DNA of 34,658 nt, from contig NZ_AKKF01000135.1 in assembly GCF_000281955.1 (NCBI RefSeq), positions 1-34,658 on the forward strand. Reading direction: 5' to 3'. Numbering within the stretch: the first letter of the stretch is position 1; each line of letters opens with the position of its first letter. The notes under the pieces are model-generated. The model did not search any database. It saw nothing but the letters and a program-made list of their open reading frames with translations, and was not told where the DNA came from. Positions 15,531-22,695 of the stretch are shown here, one piece after another. A program made the translations under genes and the position numbers. Origin of the DNA: Caulobacter sp. AP07 (GTDB lineage Bacteria; Pseudomonadota; Alphaproteobacteria; Caulobacterales; Caulobacteraceae).

Positions 15531-16418
15531 ATGTCTCTCGTTCCCTTCGACGATCGCGATGGATGGATCTGGCTGGACGGCCAGTTCGTAGCCTGGCGCG
15601 AGGCGAAGGTGCACGTATTGACCCATGGCCTTCACTACGCCTCGTCGGTGTTCGAGGGCGAGCGGATGTATGGCGGCGAGATCTTCAAGCTGACCGAGCA
15701 TACCGAGCGCCTGTTCAAATCGGCCGAAATCCTCGATTTCAAGATCCCCTACACGGTGGAGCAGATCGATGAGGCGTGCAAGGCGACCGCCGCCAAGAAC
15801 GGCCTGACCGACTGCTATGTCCGGCCGCTGGCCTGGCGCGGCAGCGAGATGATCGGCGTCTCGGCCCAGCAGACCAAGATTCACGTGGCCATCGCGGTGT
15901 GGGACTGGCCCAGCTATTTCGATCCGGCGACCAAGGCCAAGGGCATCCGCCTGACCTGGGCCAAGTACGACCGTCCGGCGCCGAACACGATCCCGACCGC
16001 CGCCAAGGCCGCCGGGCTGTACATGATCTGCACCATCTCCAAGCACGCCGCGGAGAAGGAAGGCTATGCCGACGCGATGATGGTCGACTATCGCGGCTAT
16101 GTCGCCGAGGCGACCGGCGCCAACGTGTTCTTCGTCAAGGACGGCGTGCTGCACACCCCGATCCCGGACTGCATCCTGAACGGCATCACCCGCCAGACGG
16201 TGATCCAGATCGCCCGCGAGCGCGGCATCGAGGTGGTCGAGCGCCACATCGAGAAGCCGGAGCTGGCCGGCTTCACCGAGTGCTTCATCGTCGGCACCGC
16301 CGCCGAGGTCACCCCGGTGGCCGAGATCGGCGAGTTCACCTTCAAGCCCGGCGCGATCTCGCTGTCGCTGATGGACGACTATGCGCGGCTGGTGCGGCGG
16401 GAGCTGGTGGAAGCCTGA
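15531..16418 (+). CDS. ilvE: Branched-chain amino acid aminotransferase
   Basis: Class IV PLP aminotransferase that interconverts Leu, Ile and Val with their 2-oxoacids. It follows E. coli IlvE closely: KVHVLTHGLHYASSVFEGER, DCYVRPLAWRG, APNTIPTAAKAAGLYM with the Schiff-base Lys159, RGYVAEATGANVFFVKDG (E193), NGITRQTVIQIARERGIEV, and GTAAEVTPVAEIG. 295 aa, full length. A strong AAGGAGG ribosome site is 15 bases before the ATG. A good terminator follows at 16447, so it is a single-gene transcript. D-amino-acid or ADC-lyase relatives share the fold, but the IPTAAKAAG and GTAAEVTPV motifs favour IlvE. Confidence 0.94.
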   Translation: MSLVPFDDRDGWIWLDGQFVAWREAKVHVLTHGLHYASSVFEGERMYGGEIFKLTEHTERLFKSAEILDFKIPYTVEQIDEACKATAAKNGLTDCYVRPLAWRGSEMIGVSAQQTKIHVAIAVWDWPSYFDPATKAKGIRLTWAKYDRPAPNTIPTAAKAAGLYMICTISKHAAEKEGYADAMMVDYRGYVAEATGANVFFVKDGVLHTPIPDCILNGITRQTVIQIARERGIEVVERHIEKPELAGFTECFIVGTAAEVTPVAEIGEFTFKPGAISLSLMDDYARLVRRELVEA

Positions 16419-16446
16419 GGCTCCGACACTTCGGCCGAATGAAATG

Positions 16447-16480
16447 ATCCCGGAGCGGTTTGGCCGCTCCGGGATTTTTT
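16447..16480 (+). terminator. Rho-independent terminator of ilvE
   Basis: A perfect 12-bp stem, ATCCCGGAGCGG (16447-16458) with CCGCTCCGGGAT (16464-16475), has a 5-base loop and is followed by TTTTTT. It starts 28 bases after the ilvE stop. A small second hairpin (GAACCCTCTCCC...GGGAGAGGGTTC, 16492-16518) follows and resembles the family B repeat arm. Confidence 0.9.
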
Positions 16481-16522
16481 GTGTCCGGAGCGGAACCCTC
16501 TCCCAGAGGGAGAGGGTTCAAA

Positions 16523-17488
16523 TTACCCCGCCACCTTCGCCTCAAGCTCCGCCAGCCGGGCTCGCGTCGAGGCCAGGTCCGCGCCGAACCGGGCCGGGTC
16601 GGCGGCCGCCAGCCTCGCGGCCACGTCATAGCTCTCGCGGTACAGGTCCAGCGCCCGCATCCGGTGGCCACGGTCCTCGCGCAGGTCGGCCAGGCGCTCC
16701 AGCGTGATCGACAGGGCCCGCCGCGCGCCGGGGTCGGCCGCCTCGCGGCCGCCGTGCGAGCGGCGCAGGGCCAGGGATTCCTCGAAGGCCGACAGGGCCT
16801 CGTTCAGCCGGCCCTCGATCTCGGCCACGTCGCCGACCCCGGCCAGGGCGCCGGCCAGCAGGTCGTCGACGGAAGCATCATCCGGTCGAGCGGCCCGGAC
16901 GGCGCGAGCATAGCCGACCGCGTCCTCATAGGCTTCGGCCGCCTCGTCCAGCCGTCCCTGGGCGCGGGCGAAGTCGCCCAGGTCGCGGTGGGCCAGGGCC
17001 TTCTCGTGGTCGTCGCCGGCCACGCGCAGCAGGCGGGTCAGCACCCGCGCCGCCTCGGGCCAGGTCTCGGTGCGGCTGAGTTCGACCAGCTTGGCGCGGA
17101 GCTCGGCGAAGGTTTCGACGGGCGTCGGCGGCGGTTCCGGCGCGGCGGCGACCGGGGCCGGCTCCGGTTCGACCAGGACGACCGGCGTCATGACGGGTTC
17201 GGCTTCGGGCGGGGTCTCGACGGCGACGACCGCCGCCGCCAACGGTTCGCCCAGGTCGACCATCACGGTCTTGCGACGCGGCTTGCGCCTCGGCCGTGGG
17301 GTCAGGGCGGCGACGAGCAGCAAAGCCCCCGTGATCGCCGCCGCCCAGCCCACGAACGGCCGGTGTGGCTCGAAAGGTCCGAGATCGAGGTCTTGCGCCC
17401 AGCCCCCCAGGACGCCCAGACCCGCGATGACGTACCCCGATGTCGCCAGGATCACCCCGAGGATGATCCCCACGAGCCGAGCCATCAT
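16523..17488 (-). CDS. Membrane-anchored tetratricopeptide-like protein
   Basis: 321-aa protein with two N-terminal membrane helices (about 4-29, LVGIILGVILATSGYVIAGL; and 46-63, VGWAAAITGALLLVAAL). A basic stop (RPRRKPRRK), a Pro/Glu/Val-rich linker, and a C-terminal helical-repeat region (about 150-321) follow. Repeats include KALAHRDLGDFARAQGRLDE and AGVGDVAEIEGRLNEALSAF, TPR-like. Function unknown; such domains usually hold protein partners. I chose ATG 17488 (MMARLVG) because GGAGGG lies 6 bases upstream, although the frame is open to 17821. It neighbours other small membrane proteins on the same strand, separated by about 140 bases in which I see nothing specific. Confidence 0.75.
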   Translation of the reverse strand: MMARLVGIILGVILATSGYVIAGLGVLGGWAQDLDLGPFEPHRPFVGWAAAITGALLLVAALTPRPRRKPRRKTVMVDLGEPLAAAVVAVETPPEAEPVMTPVVLVEPEPAPVAAAPEPPPTPVETFAELRAKLVELSRTETWPEAARVLTRLLRVAGDDHEKALAHRDLGDFARAQGRLDEAAEAYEDAVGYARAVRAARPDDASVDDLLAGALAGVGDVAEIEGRLNEALSAFEESLALRRSHGGREAADPGARRALSITLERLADLREDRGHRMRALDLYRESYDVAARLAAADPARFGADLASTRARLAELEAKVAG

Positions 17489-17625
17489 GTCGCCCCCTCC
17501 ATGACCGCGTTCGTAAGGAGCGGCACGTGATCCCAGCGCCGTCGCCGCGTCGAGCCGTCTCAACCGCCAGGGGAAGACCGGCGCGCAAGCTGCGCCGTAA
17601 TGGGCGCCAGGGGCGCGCGGCGCCT

Positions 17626-18036
17626 CTAAATCAGCCAGGTCAGGGGGCGGGGATAGGCCTCGCCCCTGAGCAGATAGACCAGGCCGAGGATCGTTCGAAC
17701 GACGAACCAGACGCTGATCAGGCTGAGGATCAGGCCGCCGGCGATCATCATCGGAAAGCCGATCAGCAGCACCGCCAGGACCAGTCCGACCAGGACCAGG
17801 GCCAGCCCGCCCAGGAACCACCAGATCGACAGCCAGAAGGTGCGGATGGCGAAGGTGTAGTGGCTGGCGTTGATCGGCCCGGCGTCGTCGCGATTGACGT
17901 AGGCGACGATCAGCCCGACCAGGAAGGTCAGGCCGTTGGTGAAGCCCAGCAGATACAGGGCGTAGACCACGATCGGCAGGACCTTGTCCTCGTCGGCCCG
18001 TTCCGAAGGGCTTGGGGTCTGGGTCACGTCGGTCAT
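17626..18036 (-). CDS. Small polytopic membrane protein (DUF4870-like), copy 2
   Basis: 136-aa protein with about three hydrophobic segments: VLPIVVYALYLLGFTNGLTF, a middle WLSIWWFLGGLALVLVGLVL and GGLILSLISVWFVVRTILGL. The motif IVVYALYLLG ... IVAYVNRDDAG ... HYTFAIRTFW ... RTILGLVYLLRGEAYPRPLT is repeated with clear similarity in the gene upstream (18039). Resembles DUF4870/Tic20-like membrane proteins; no function can be given. The ATG at 18036 is separated by 2 bases from the stop of the upstream paralogue, so the two are co-translated and look like a tandem duplication. Confidence 0.82.
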   Translation of the reverse strand: MTDVTQTPSPSERADEDKVLPIVVYALYLLGFTNGLTFLVGLIVAYVNRDDAGPINASHYTFAIRTFWLSIWWFLGGLALVLVGLVLAVLLIGFPMMIAGGLILSLISVWFVVRTILGLVYLLRGEAYPRPLTWLI

Positions 18037-18038
18037 GG

Positions 18039-18404
18039 TCAGATCATCCAGTTGCGGGGCGTCGGATAGGCCTGGCCCTTGAGCAGCCAGGACAGGCCCA
18101 GGATGCAGCGCACCGCGGTCCACACCCAGACGGCGGCGAGAATGACGAAGCCGATCCCGACCACGCTCAGCACTCCGCCGATCACCGTGAACAGCAGCCA
18201 CAGCCAGAAGGTGCGGATCTGGAAGACGTAGTGGCTCTGCATCCACTCGGGCGCGGCGGCCTTGCTGACATAGGCCAGGATCACCCCGACCACGGCGGTC
18301 GCGCCGACCGACAGCAGGCCCAGCAGATAGAGGGCGTAGACCACCAGCGGCATGGTCTTGTCGTCCTGCAGGGCGGGCGGAACGGCGGGATCGGTCTGGT
18401 TCAT
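18039..18404 (-). CDS. Small polytopic membrane protein (DUF4870-like), copy 1
   Basis: 121-aa protein. Three hydrophobic stretches: MPLVVYALYLLGLLSVGATA, WLWLLFTVIGGVLSVVGIGF and an adjoining AAVWVWTAVRCILGLSWLL. It shares VVYALYLLG, ILAYVSK.., HYVFQIRTFW and LGLSWLLKGQAYPTPRNWM with the next gene. The start at 18404 (MNQTDPAVPPALQDDKTM) fits a short charged N-terminus before the first helix. It is the first gene of the pair. The 98-base stretch upstream (18405-18502) contains a family B-like hairpin near 18473-18497 and no evident gene. Confidence 0.82.
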   Translation of the reverse strand: MNQTDPAVPPALQDDKTMPLVVYALYLLGLLSVGATAVVGVILAYVSKAAAPEWMQSHYVFQIRTFWLWLLFTVIGGVLSVVGIGFVILAAVWVWTAVRCILGLSWLLKGQAYPTPRNWMI

Positions 18405-18502
18405 GGAACGATGCTCGCCAATATTGGCCCCGAACGCAAATGAAGGTCGTGTAAGGCGGCGTGGGCGCGGCCACCCTTCCTTCTCCCCTTGCGGGAAAAG
18501 GA

Positions 18503-19066
18503 TCAGCTTGCCGGCAGCAATTCGTCCGGCAACGCGTGCGGGTCCAGCCCCTCGCCGCGTCCCAGCCACGGGGTGATGGCGGCCAGCAGGATCAGCACGA
18601 AGGCCATGCGCGCGGCGATGGCGATCGCCATGCCGGTCATGCCGGGGCTGAAGGCCAGCAGCAGCATCACCAGCGTGCCCAGCGCCAGCAGGCCCATGAC
18701 CCAGGTCAGGCCCTCGCGCGCCGCCATCACCCCGGCCAGTTCGAAGCGGGCCCGGGGCGCCAGGTCGGCGCCGGCGCCGGCCACGGCGCGGGCGAACAGC
18801 GAGAAGCCGGCCAGTCGGTCCTCGAACCGGCCGGGGCCGACATAGCTCTGGGCGGTCAGGATGGTCTTGCGGCGGCCGAACGCCAGGGTCAGCACCCGCC
18901 GGCGGCGGCCGTCGCGTGGCTTGGCCAGGCGAAAGGCGGTCAGGGCGTTCAGGGGAAAGCGCCGCTCGCGCGGACCTCGGCGCTCGACCAGCTCCGCGCC
19001 TTCCAGGGTCCACACCGTCTCCGGCTGGAAGGGGGCGAGGCGGGCGCTGTAGGAGAGGGCGGTCAC
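18503..19066 (-). CDS. Membrane protein of unknown function downstream of folB
   Basis: 187-aa protein. The N-terminal half (about 1-110) is soluble, with beta-like segments (RLAPFQPETVWTLEGAELVE, FPLNALTAFRLAKPRDG). The C-terminal half has two membrane helices (about 121-143 WVMGLLALGTLVMLLLAF; 146-168 MAIAIAARMAFVLILLAAIT). I do not recognise the family. It starts with GTG at 19066, overlapping the folB stop by 4 bases (GTGA), so it is translationally coupled to folB and is the last gene of the pterin cluster. No pterin-binding motif is visible. Confidence 0.75.
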   Translation of the reverse strand: MTALSYSARLAPFQPETVWTLEGAELVERRGPRERRFPLNALTAFRLAKPRDGRRRRVLTLAFGRRKTILTAQSYVGPGRFEDRLAGFSLFARAVAGAGADLAPRARFELAGVMAAREGLTWVMGLLALGTLVMLLLAFSPGMTGMAIAIAARMAFVLILLAAITPWLGRGEGLDPHALPDELLPAS

Positions 19067-19476
19067 CCCCGGACGGCGGTGATTTCCACCCCGGCCGCGG
19101 CGGCGTGGGGGGCCAGGGCCAGGGGCTTTTCGACCCGCACTCGGGCGCGGGTGACGCGGCCGTCGGCGAACGACGCCTGGGCCAGGCGCTCGGCGAAGGT
19201 CTCGACCAGGTCGATATGGCCCTCGGCGGCGATGGCCTGAGCGGCCTGCAGGATGGTCTCGTAATTGACGGTGTCGCCCAGCTGCTCGCAGTGGCTGGCG
19301 GCGATGTCGAGCTCGACGTCGATGACCAGGGGCTGCTGGCGGCCGTGTTCGTGGTCGTAGACGCCGATCCAGGCCTCGACCTTCAGGCCGCGCACGAAGA
19401 CCTTGGTGACGATCACCCGGGCTGGATTGGGCCTGGCTGCGTCGTTCGGAGCGTTTTTCAGGGGCTGGACGGACAC
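19063..19476 (-). CDS. folB: Dihydroneopterin aldolase
   Basis: FolB splits dihydroneopterin to 6-hydroxymethyl-dihydropterin in folate synthesis. The sequence shows KVFVRGLKVEAWIGVYDHEH, QPLVIDVELDI, DTVNYETILQAAQAI, LVETFAERLAQASF and a C-terminal VRVEKPLAL, all typical. 137 aa is slightly longer than the usual ~120 because of an N-terminal extension of about 18 residues (MSVQPLKNAPNDAARPNPAR), with a GTG start at 19476. The gap to the upstream pteridine-reductase-like gene (19487) is 10 bases; the downstream membrane gene overlaps its stop. It is thus the middle of a tight operon. Confidence 0.93.
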   Translation of the reverse strand: MSVQPLKNAPNDAARPNPARVIVTKVFVRGLKVEAWIGVYDHEHGRQQPLVIDVELDIAASHCEQLGDTVNYETILQAAQAIAAEGHIDLVETFAERLAQASFADGRVTRARVRVEKPLALAPHAAAAGVEITAVRG

Positions 19477-19486
19477 GGCGAGACCT

Positions 19487-20242
19487 TCAGGAACCGATGA
19501 TGTCTGGCGTGCGCCAGCCCAGATGCTGACCCGCGTCGACCGCGATCATCTGGCCCGTGACCGAGGTCGCGTCAATGAGGTAGCGCAGGGCGGCGGCCAG
19601 CTCGTCGAGCGAAACGGCCCGTTGCAGCGGGGTGGCGGCCGCCTCGCGCTCGAATTCGCCGGGGGCCTGGTGCACCGAGGCCAGCACCGGTCCGGGCCCG
19701 ATGGCGTTGACGCGGACGCGCGGCGCCAGGTCCTGGGCCATGGTCTGGGTGGCCCACCACAGGGCGGCTTTCGACAGGCTGTAGCTGAAGAACAGCGGGT
19801 TGGGACGCAGCACCCGCTGGTCGACGATATTGACGATATGGCCGGGAATTTCGGTCGGCAGGGCGGCGGCGAAGGCCTGGGTCAGCACGATCGGCGCCCG
19901 CAGGTTGGCGTCCAGGTGGGCGTCCCAGCTGGCGCGGTCGGCGGTGGCCAGGCGGTCGTCCTCGAAGGTCGAGGCGCTGTTGACCAGCAGTCCGAGGGGA
20001 CCCAGCGCCTGGGCGGCGCGGGCGACCAGGCCGGCGGCCTGGCCCTCGTCGGTCAGTTCGGCGTCGAGGATGACGGCCCGCCGGCCCAGGGCGGCGATCT
20101 CGTCGGCGACGGCCTGGGCGTCGGCCTTGGCCGTGCGGTAGTGCACCGCGACGTCGAAACCGGCCCGCGCGGCCTCCAGGGCCAGGGCGCGGCCGATCCG
20201 GCGACCGGCGCCAGTGACCAGGGCCGCGCCGCGCGAGGTCAT
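19487..20242 (-). CDS. folM: FolM/PTR1-like pteridine reductase (SDR family)
   Basis: Short-chain dehydrogenase/reductase, 251 aa. The cofactor motif is TGAGRRIG (residues 10-17), the TGX3RXG form seen in pteridine reductases rather than the usual TGX3GXG. The catalytic residues are D141, Y154 and K158 (NIVDQRV...SYSLSK): the usual SDR serine is Asp, as in Leishmania PTR1 (D181/Y194/K198, with identical spacing). The N-terminal NSAS motif (89-92) is also present. The probable reaction is NADPH-dependent reduction of dihydropterin or dihydrofolate, as for E. coli FolM. Encoded 10 bases before folB in the same direction, which agrees. C-terminal GWRTPDIIGS. Substrate preference is inferred. Confidence 0.88.
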   Translation of the reverse strand: MTSRGAALVTGAGRRIGRALALEAARAGFDVAVHYRTAKADAQAVADEIAALGRRAVILDAELTDEGQAAGLVARAAQALGPLGLLVNSASTFEDDRLATADRASWDAHLDANLRAPIVLTQAFAAALPTEIPGHIVNIVDQRVLRPNPLFFSYSLSKAALWWATQTMAQDLAPRVRVNAIGPGPVLASVHQAPGEFEREAAATPLQRAVSLDELAAALRYLIDATSVTGQMIAVDAGQHLGWRTPDIIGS

Positions 20243-20246
20243 GGCC

Positions 20247-20327
20247 TTAGTCGAAACGACCGAATTCGATCTTGTTGAGGGCGAGGTTGACGCCGAGGAA
20301 GATGGCGATGATGCCGATCGCGAGCAT
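20247..20327 (-). CDS. 26-residue membrane micro-protein upstream of folM
   Basis: An ORF of 27 codons encoding MLAIGIIAIFLGVNLALNKI followed by EFGRFD. About 17 hydrophobic residues form one possible membrane helix, followed by a charged tail. Its TAA stop lies 4 bases before the folM ATG, the spacing of a translationally coupled gene. The ribosome site is weak. It is too short to assign by homology. It may be a small membrane protein or a leader peptide for the pterin operon. The codon pattern is GC-rich at third positions, like real genes here. Confidence 0.5.
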   Translation of the reverse strand: MLAIGIIAIFLGVNLALNKIEFGRFD

Positions 20328-20427
20328 GGGCGCGGGTCCGTTGTCAGACTGAAGATGATGCGGCTTTAGCGGCGCGCGGCCGCGATCGCAAGGCTGGCCA
20401 CGCGCGCGGGACGCGCTAAGGTCGCCC

Positions 20428-20898
20428 ATGCTCTGGCTGCGTCGCATCGAACCGACCCTTCGACCGCTGATCCACATGGCGTTCCGGCTCAAGCGGGGCC
20501 TGACCCTGGGGGTGCGCGGCGTGGTCACCGACGCCGAGGGCCGGGTGCTGATGGTGCAGCACACCTACATGCACGGCTGGTACCTGCCCGGCGGCGGGGT
20601 CGAGCGGCGCGAGACCGCCCAGCAGGCCCTGTTTCGCGAACTGCAGGAGGAGGCGGGCGTGCGGGTGACCGGCCCGGTCCGCCTGGTGTCGATCCACAGC
20701 AACGAGCCGCACCACAAGGGCGACCACGTGCTGGTCTATCGCGTCGAGGCCTGGGAGCCCTGCGCGGCCAGCGCCCAGGGCGAGATCCACGAGGTCGGCT
20801 GGTTCGCCCCCGACGCCCTGCCGGACGACGTCACGCCGGGCAATCGCAAGCGGATCGCCGAGTTGTTCCAGGGGGCCGACATCGATCCGATGTGGTGA
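20428..20898 (+). CDS. Nudix hydrolase
   Basis: 156-aa Nudix-fold pyrophosphatase. The Nudix box GX5EX7REUXEEXGU is complete: G56, E62, then R70-E71, E74-E75, G77-V78 in GGVERRETAQQALFRELQEE plus AGV. The protein is full length, with an N-terminal extension (MLWLRRIEPTLRPLIHMAFR) before the fold begins at GLTLGVRGVV. The substrate (a nucleoside diphosphate derivative) cannot be told. Divergent from the pterin operon; the 100-base gap holds the micro-ORF start and both promoters. Confidence 0.92.
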   Translation: MLWLRRIEPTLRPLIHMAFRLKRGLTLGVRGVVTDAEGRVLMVQHTYMHGWYLPGGGVERRETAQQALFRELQEEAGVRVTGPVRLVSIHSNEPHHKGDHVLVYRVEAWEPCAASAQGEIHEVGWFAPDALPDDVTPGNRKRIAELFQGADIDPMW

Positions 20899-20914
20899 GG
20901 CGTCAGATGACGCC
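20899..20914 (+). terminator. Weak hairpin after the Nudix gene
   Basis: GGCGTCA (20899-20905) pairs with TGACGCC (20908-20914) across 2 bases and is followed by TTCCCT. It begins directly after the Nudix stop and may end that transcript. Confidence 0.4.
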
Positions 20915-20922
20915 TTCCCTAG

Positions 20923-20935
20923 TGATCAACGATCA
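20923..20935. promoter_or_regulatory. Palindrome upstream of the aldehyde dehydrogenase
   Basis: TGATC-AAC-GATCA is a perfect palindrome with a 3-base centre. It sits in a short AT-rich stretch 72 bases before the dehydrogenase ATG, where a repressor operator could be. No regulator gene is adjacent, so the role is a guess. Confidence 0.35.
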
Positions 20936-21006
20936 TTAAAATGGATGTTTGAACGAGGTCCGCCGTCTCCCCAGATGAGAGCGGCCCGAGCCAGGAGGAT
21001 GACGAC

Positions 21007-22446
21007 ATGCGCGACTACCTGAAGTTCTACATCGACGGCCAGTGGGTCGAACCCAAGGGCTCCAAGACCGTCGACGTCATCAACCCGGCCACCGAGGCCG
21101 TCGCCGGCCGGGTGACCCTGGGCACGGTCGAGGACGTCGACCTGGCCGTCCGCGCCGCCCGCAAGGCCTTCCCCGCCTTCTCCCGGACCAGCCGCGAAGA
21201 GCGCGTCGACCTGCTCGAGCGGATCATCGCCGAATACCAGAAGCGCTTCGAGGACATGGCCAAGGCCATCACTGAGGAAATGGGCGCCCCGTCGTGGCTG
21301 GCCCAGCGCGCCCAGGCGGCCATGGGCATCGCCCACGTCCAGACCGCCCTGCAGGTGCTGAAGGACTACAAGTTCGAGGAAGACCGCGGGACGACCCGGC
21401 TGGTCAAGGAGCCGATCGGCGTCTGCGCCTTCATCACCCCGTGGAACTGGCCGATCAACCAGATCGCCTGCAAGGTGGCGCCCGCCCTCGCCACCGGCTG
21501 CACCATGGTGCTCAAGCCCTCGGAAATCGCGCCGTTCTCGGCCTGGGTGTGGACCGAGATCCTGGCGGCCGCCGGCGTGCCGGCCGGCGTCTACAACCTG
21601 GTCAACGGCGACGGCCCGACCGTCGGCGCCGCGCTGAGCTCGCATCCCGAGGTCGACATGGTGTCGTTCACCGGCTCGACCCGGGCCGGCATCGAGGTGG
21701 CCAAGAACGCCGCCCCGACCGTCAAGCGCGTCCACCAGGAGCTGGGCGGCAAGAGCCCCAACATCATCCTCGACGACGCCGACTACCAGAAGGCGGTCGG
21801 CGGCGGCGTGGCCTCGGTGATGATGAACTCGGGCCAGTCGTGCAACGCCCCGACCCGGATGCTGGTGCCGCAAAAGCGCATGGACGAGGTCATCGCCATC
21901 GCCAAGGCCGCCGCCGACGCCCACACGGTGGGCGACCCGAACGGCAATTCCAAGCTGGGCCCGGTGGTCTCCGAGGTGCAGTGGAACAAGATCCAGGGCC
22001 TTATCCAGAAGGGCGTCGACGAGGGCGCGACCCTGGTCTCGGGCGGTCCCGGCAAGCCCGAGGGCCTGGAGGTCGGCTACTACGTCAAGCCGACGGTGTT
22101 CGCCAATGTCACCCCGACCATGAGCATCGCCAAGGAAGAGATCTTCGGCCCGGTGCTGGCCATCCTCGGCTATGACGGCGTCGACCAGGCGGTCGAGATC
22201 GGCAACGACACCGAGTACGGCCTGGCCGCCTATGTGTCGGGCAACGACGCGTCGGAAGTCCGCGCCGTGGCCTCGAAGCTGCGGGCCGGCCAGGTCAATC
22301 TGAACGGCGCCAGCCCCGACCTGATGGCCCCGTTCGGCGGCTACAAGATGAGCGGCAATGGCCGCGAATGGGGCGACCACGCCTTCGGCGAGTTCCTCGA
22401 GACCAAGGCCATCCTCGGCTACTCGGCCAAGCAGGCGGCGGAATAG
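21007..22446 (+). CDS. NAD(P)-dependent aldehyde dehydrogenase
   Basis: 479-aa enzyme of the ALDH superfamily that oxidises an aldehyde to the acid. Active site: N147 in ITPWNWPIN, K170 in MVLKPSEIAP, general-base E245 in VHQELGGKSP and nucleophile C279 in NSGQSCNAPTRM; the coenzyme site is FTGSTRAG. The family branch resembles the CddD-like/broad-specificity group, so the substrate is not given. Being followed (after a repeat) by a feruloyl-CoA-synthase-like ligase on the same strand suggests a shared aromatic or fatty aldehyde pathway, but this is inference. The ATG at 21007 has AGGAGG 9 bases upstream. Confidence 0.92.
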   Translation: MRDYLKFYIDGQWVEPKGSKTVDVINPATEAVAGRVTLGTVEDVDLAVRAARKAFPAFSRTSREERVDLLERIIAEYQKRFEDMAKAITEEMGAPSWLAQRAQAAMGIAHVQTALQVLKDYKFEEDRGTTRLVKEPIGVCAFITPWNWPINQIACKVAPALATGCTMVLKPSEIAPFSAWVWTEILAAAGVPAGVYNLVNGDGPTVGAALSSHPEVDMVSFTGSTRAGIEVAKNAAPTVKRVHQELGGKSPNIILDDADYQKAVGGGVASVMMNSGQSCNAPTRMLVPQKRMDEVIAIAKAAADAHTVGDPNGNSKLGPVVSEVQWNKIQGLIQKGVDEGATLVSGGPGKPEGLEVGYYVKPTVFANVTPTMSIAKEEIFGPVLAILGYDGVDQAVEIGNDTEYGLAAYVSGNDASEVRAVASKLRAGQVNLNGASPDLMAPFGGYKMSGNGREWGDHAFGEFLETKAILGYSAKQAAE

Positions 22447-22454
22447 GGAACGGT

Positions 22455-22604
22455 CCTTCTCCCCTTGCGGGAGAAGGTGTCAGCGAAGCTGACGGATGAG
22501 GGGTCGCACAGGCGAAAGCCGTGCGGCCCCTTCTTCGTTTGGTGTTTGAGAGACCCCTCATCCGACCTCCTTCGGAGGCCACCTTCTCCCGCAAGGGGAG
22601 AAGG
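22455..22604. repeat. Inverted pair of family B repeats
   Basis: CCTTCTCCCCTTGCGGGAGA starts one arm and the complement ends the other (TCTCCCGCAAGGGGAGAAGG), with GGATGAGGGGTC/GACCCCTCATCC also paired. The loop of about 40 bases is not palindromic. It occupies the space between the aldehyde dehydrogenase stop and the CoA ligase leader. It would fold into a long cruciform or RNA hairpin. Confidence 0.85.
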
Positions 22605-22695
22605 ATTCCGCCCTCGAACGACCGTTTTGCTTTACGCGCCGCCGACAGGCGCTACGGTGCAGATAAACAACGATAACCTACCGGGAGAGAACGAC

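Noticed and set aside
17489..17821. N-terminal extension of the TPR membrane protein
   Set aside because: It would overlap the downstream end of the membrane-protein gene at 17626; a good ribosome site precedes 17488.
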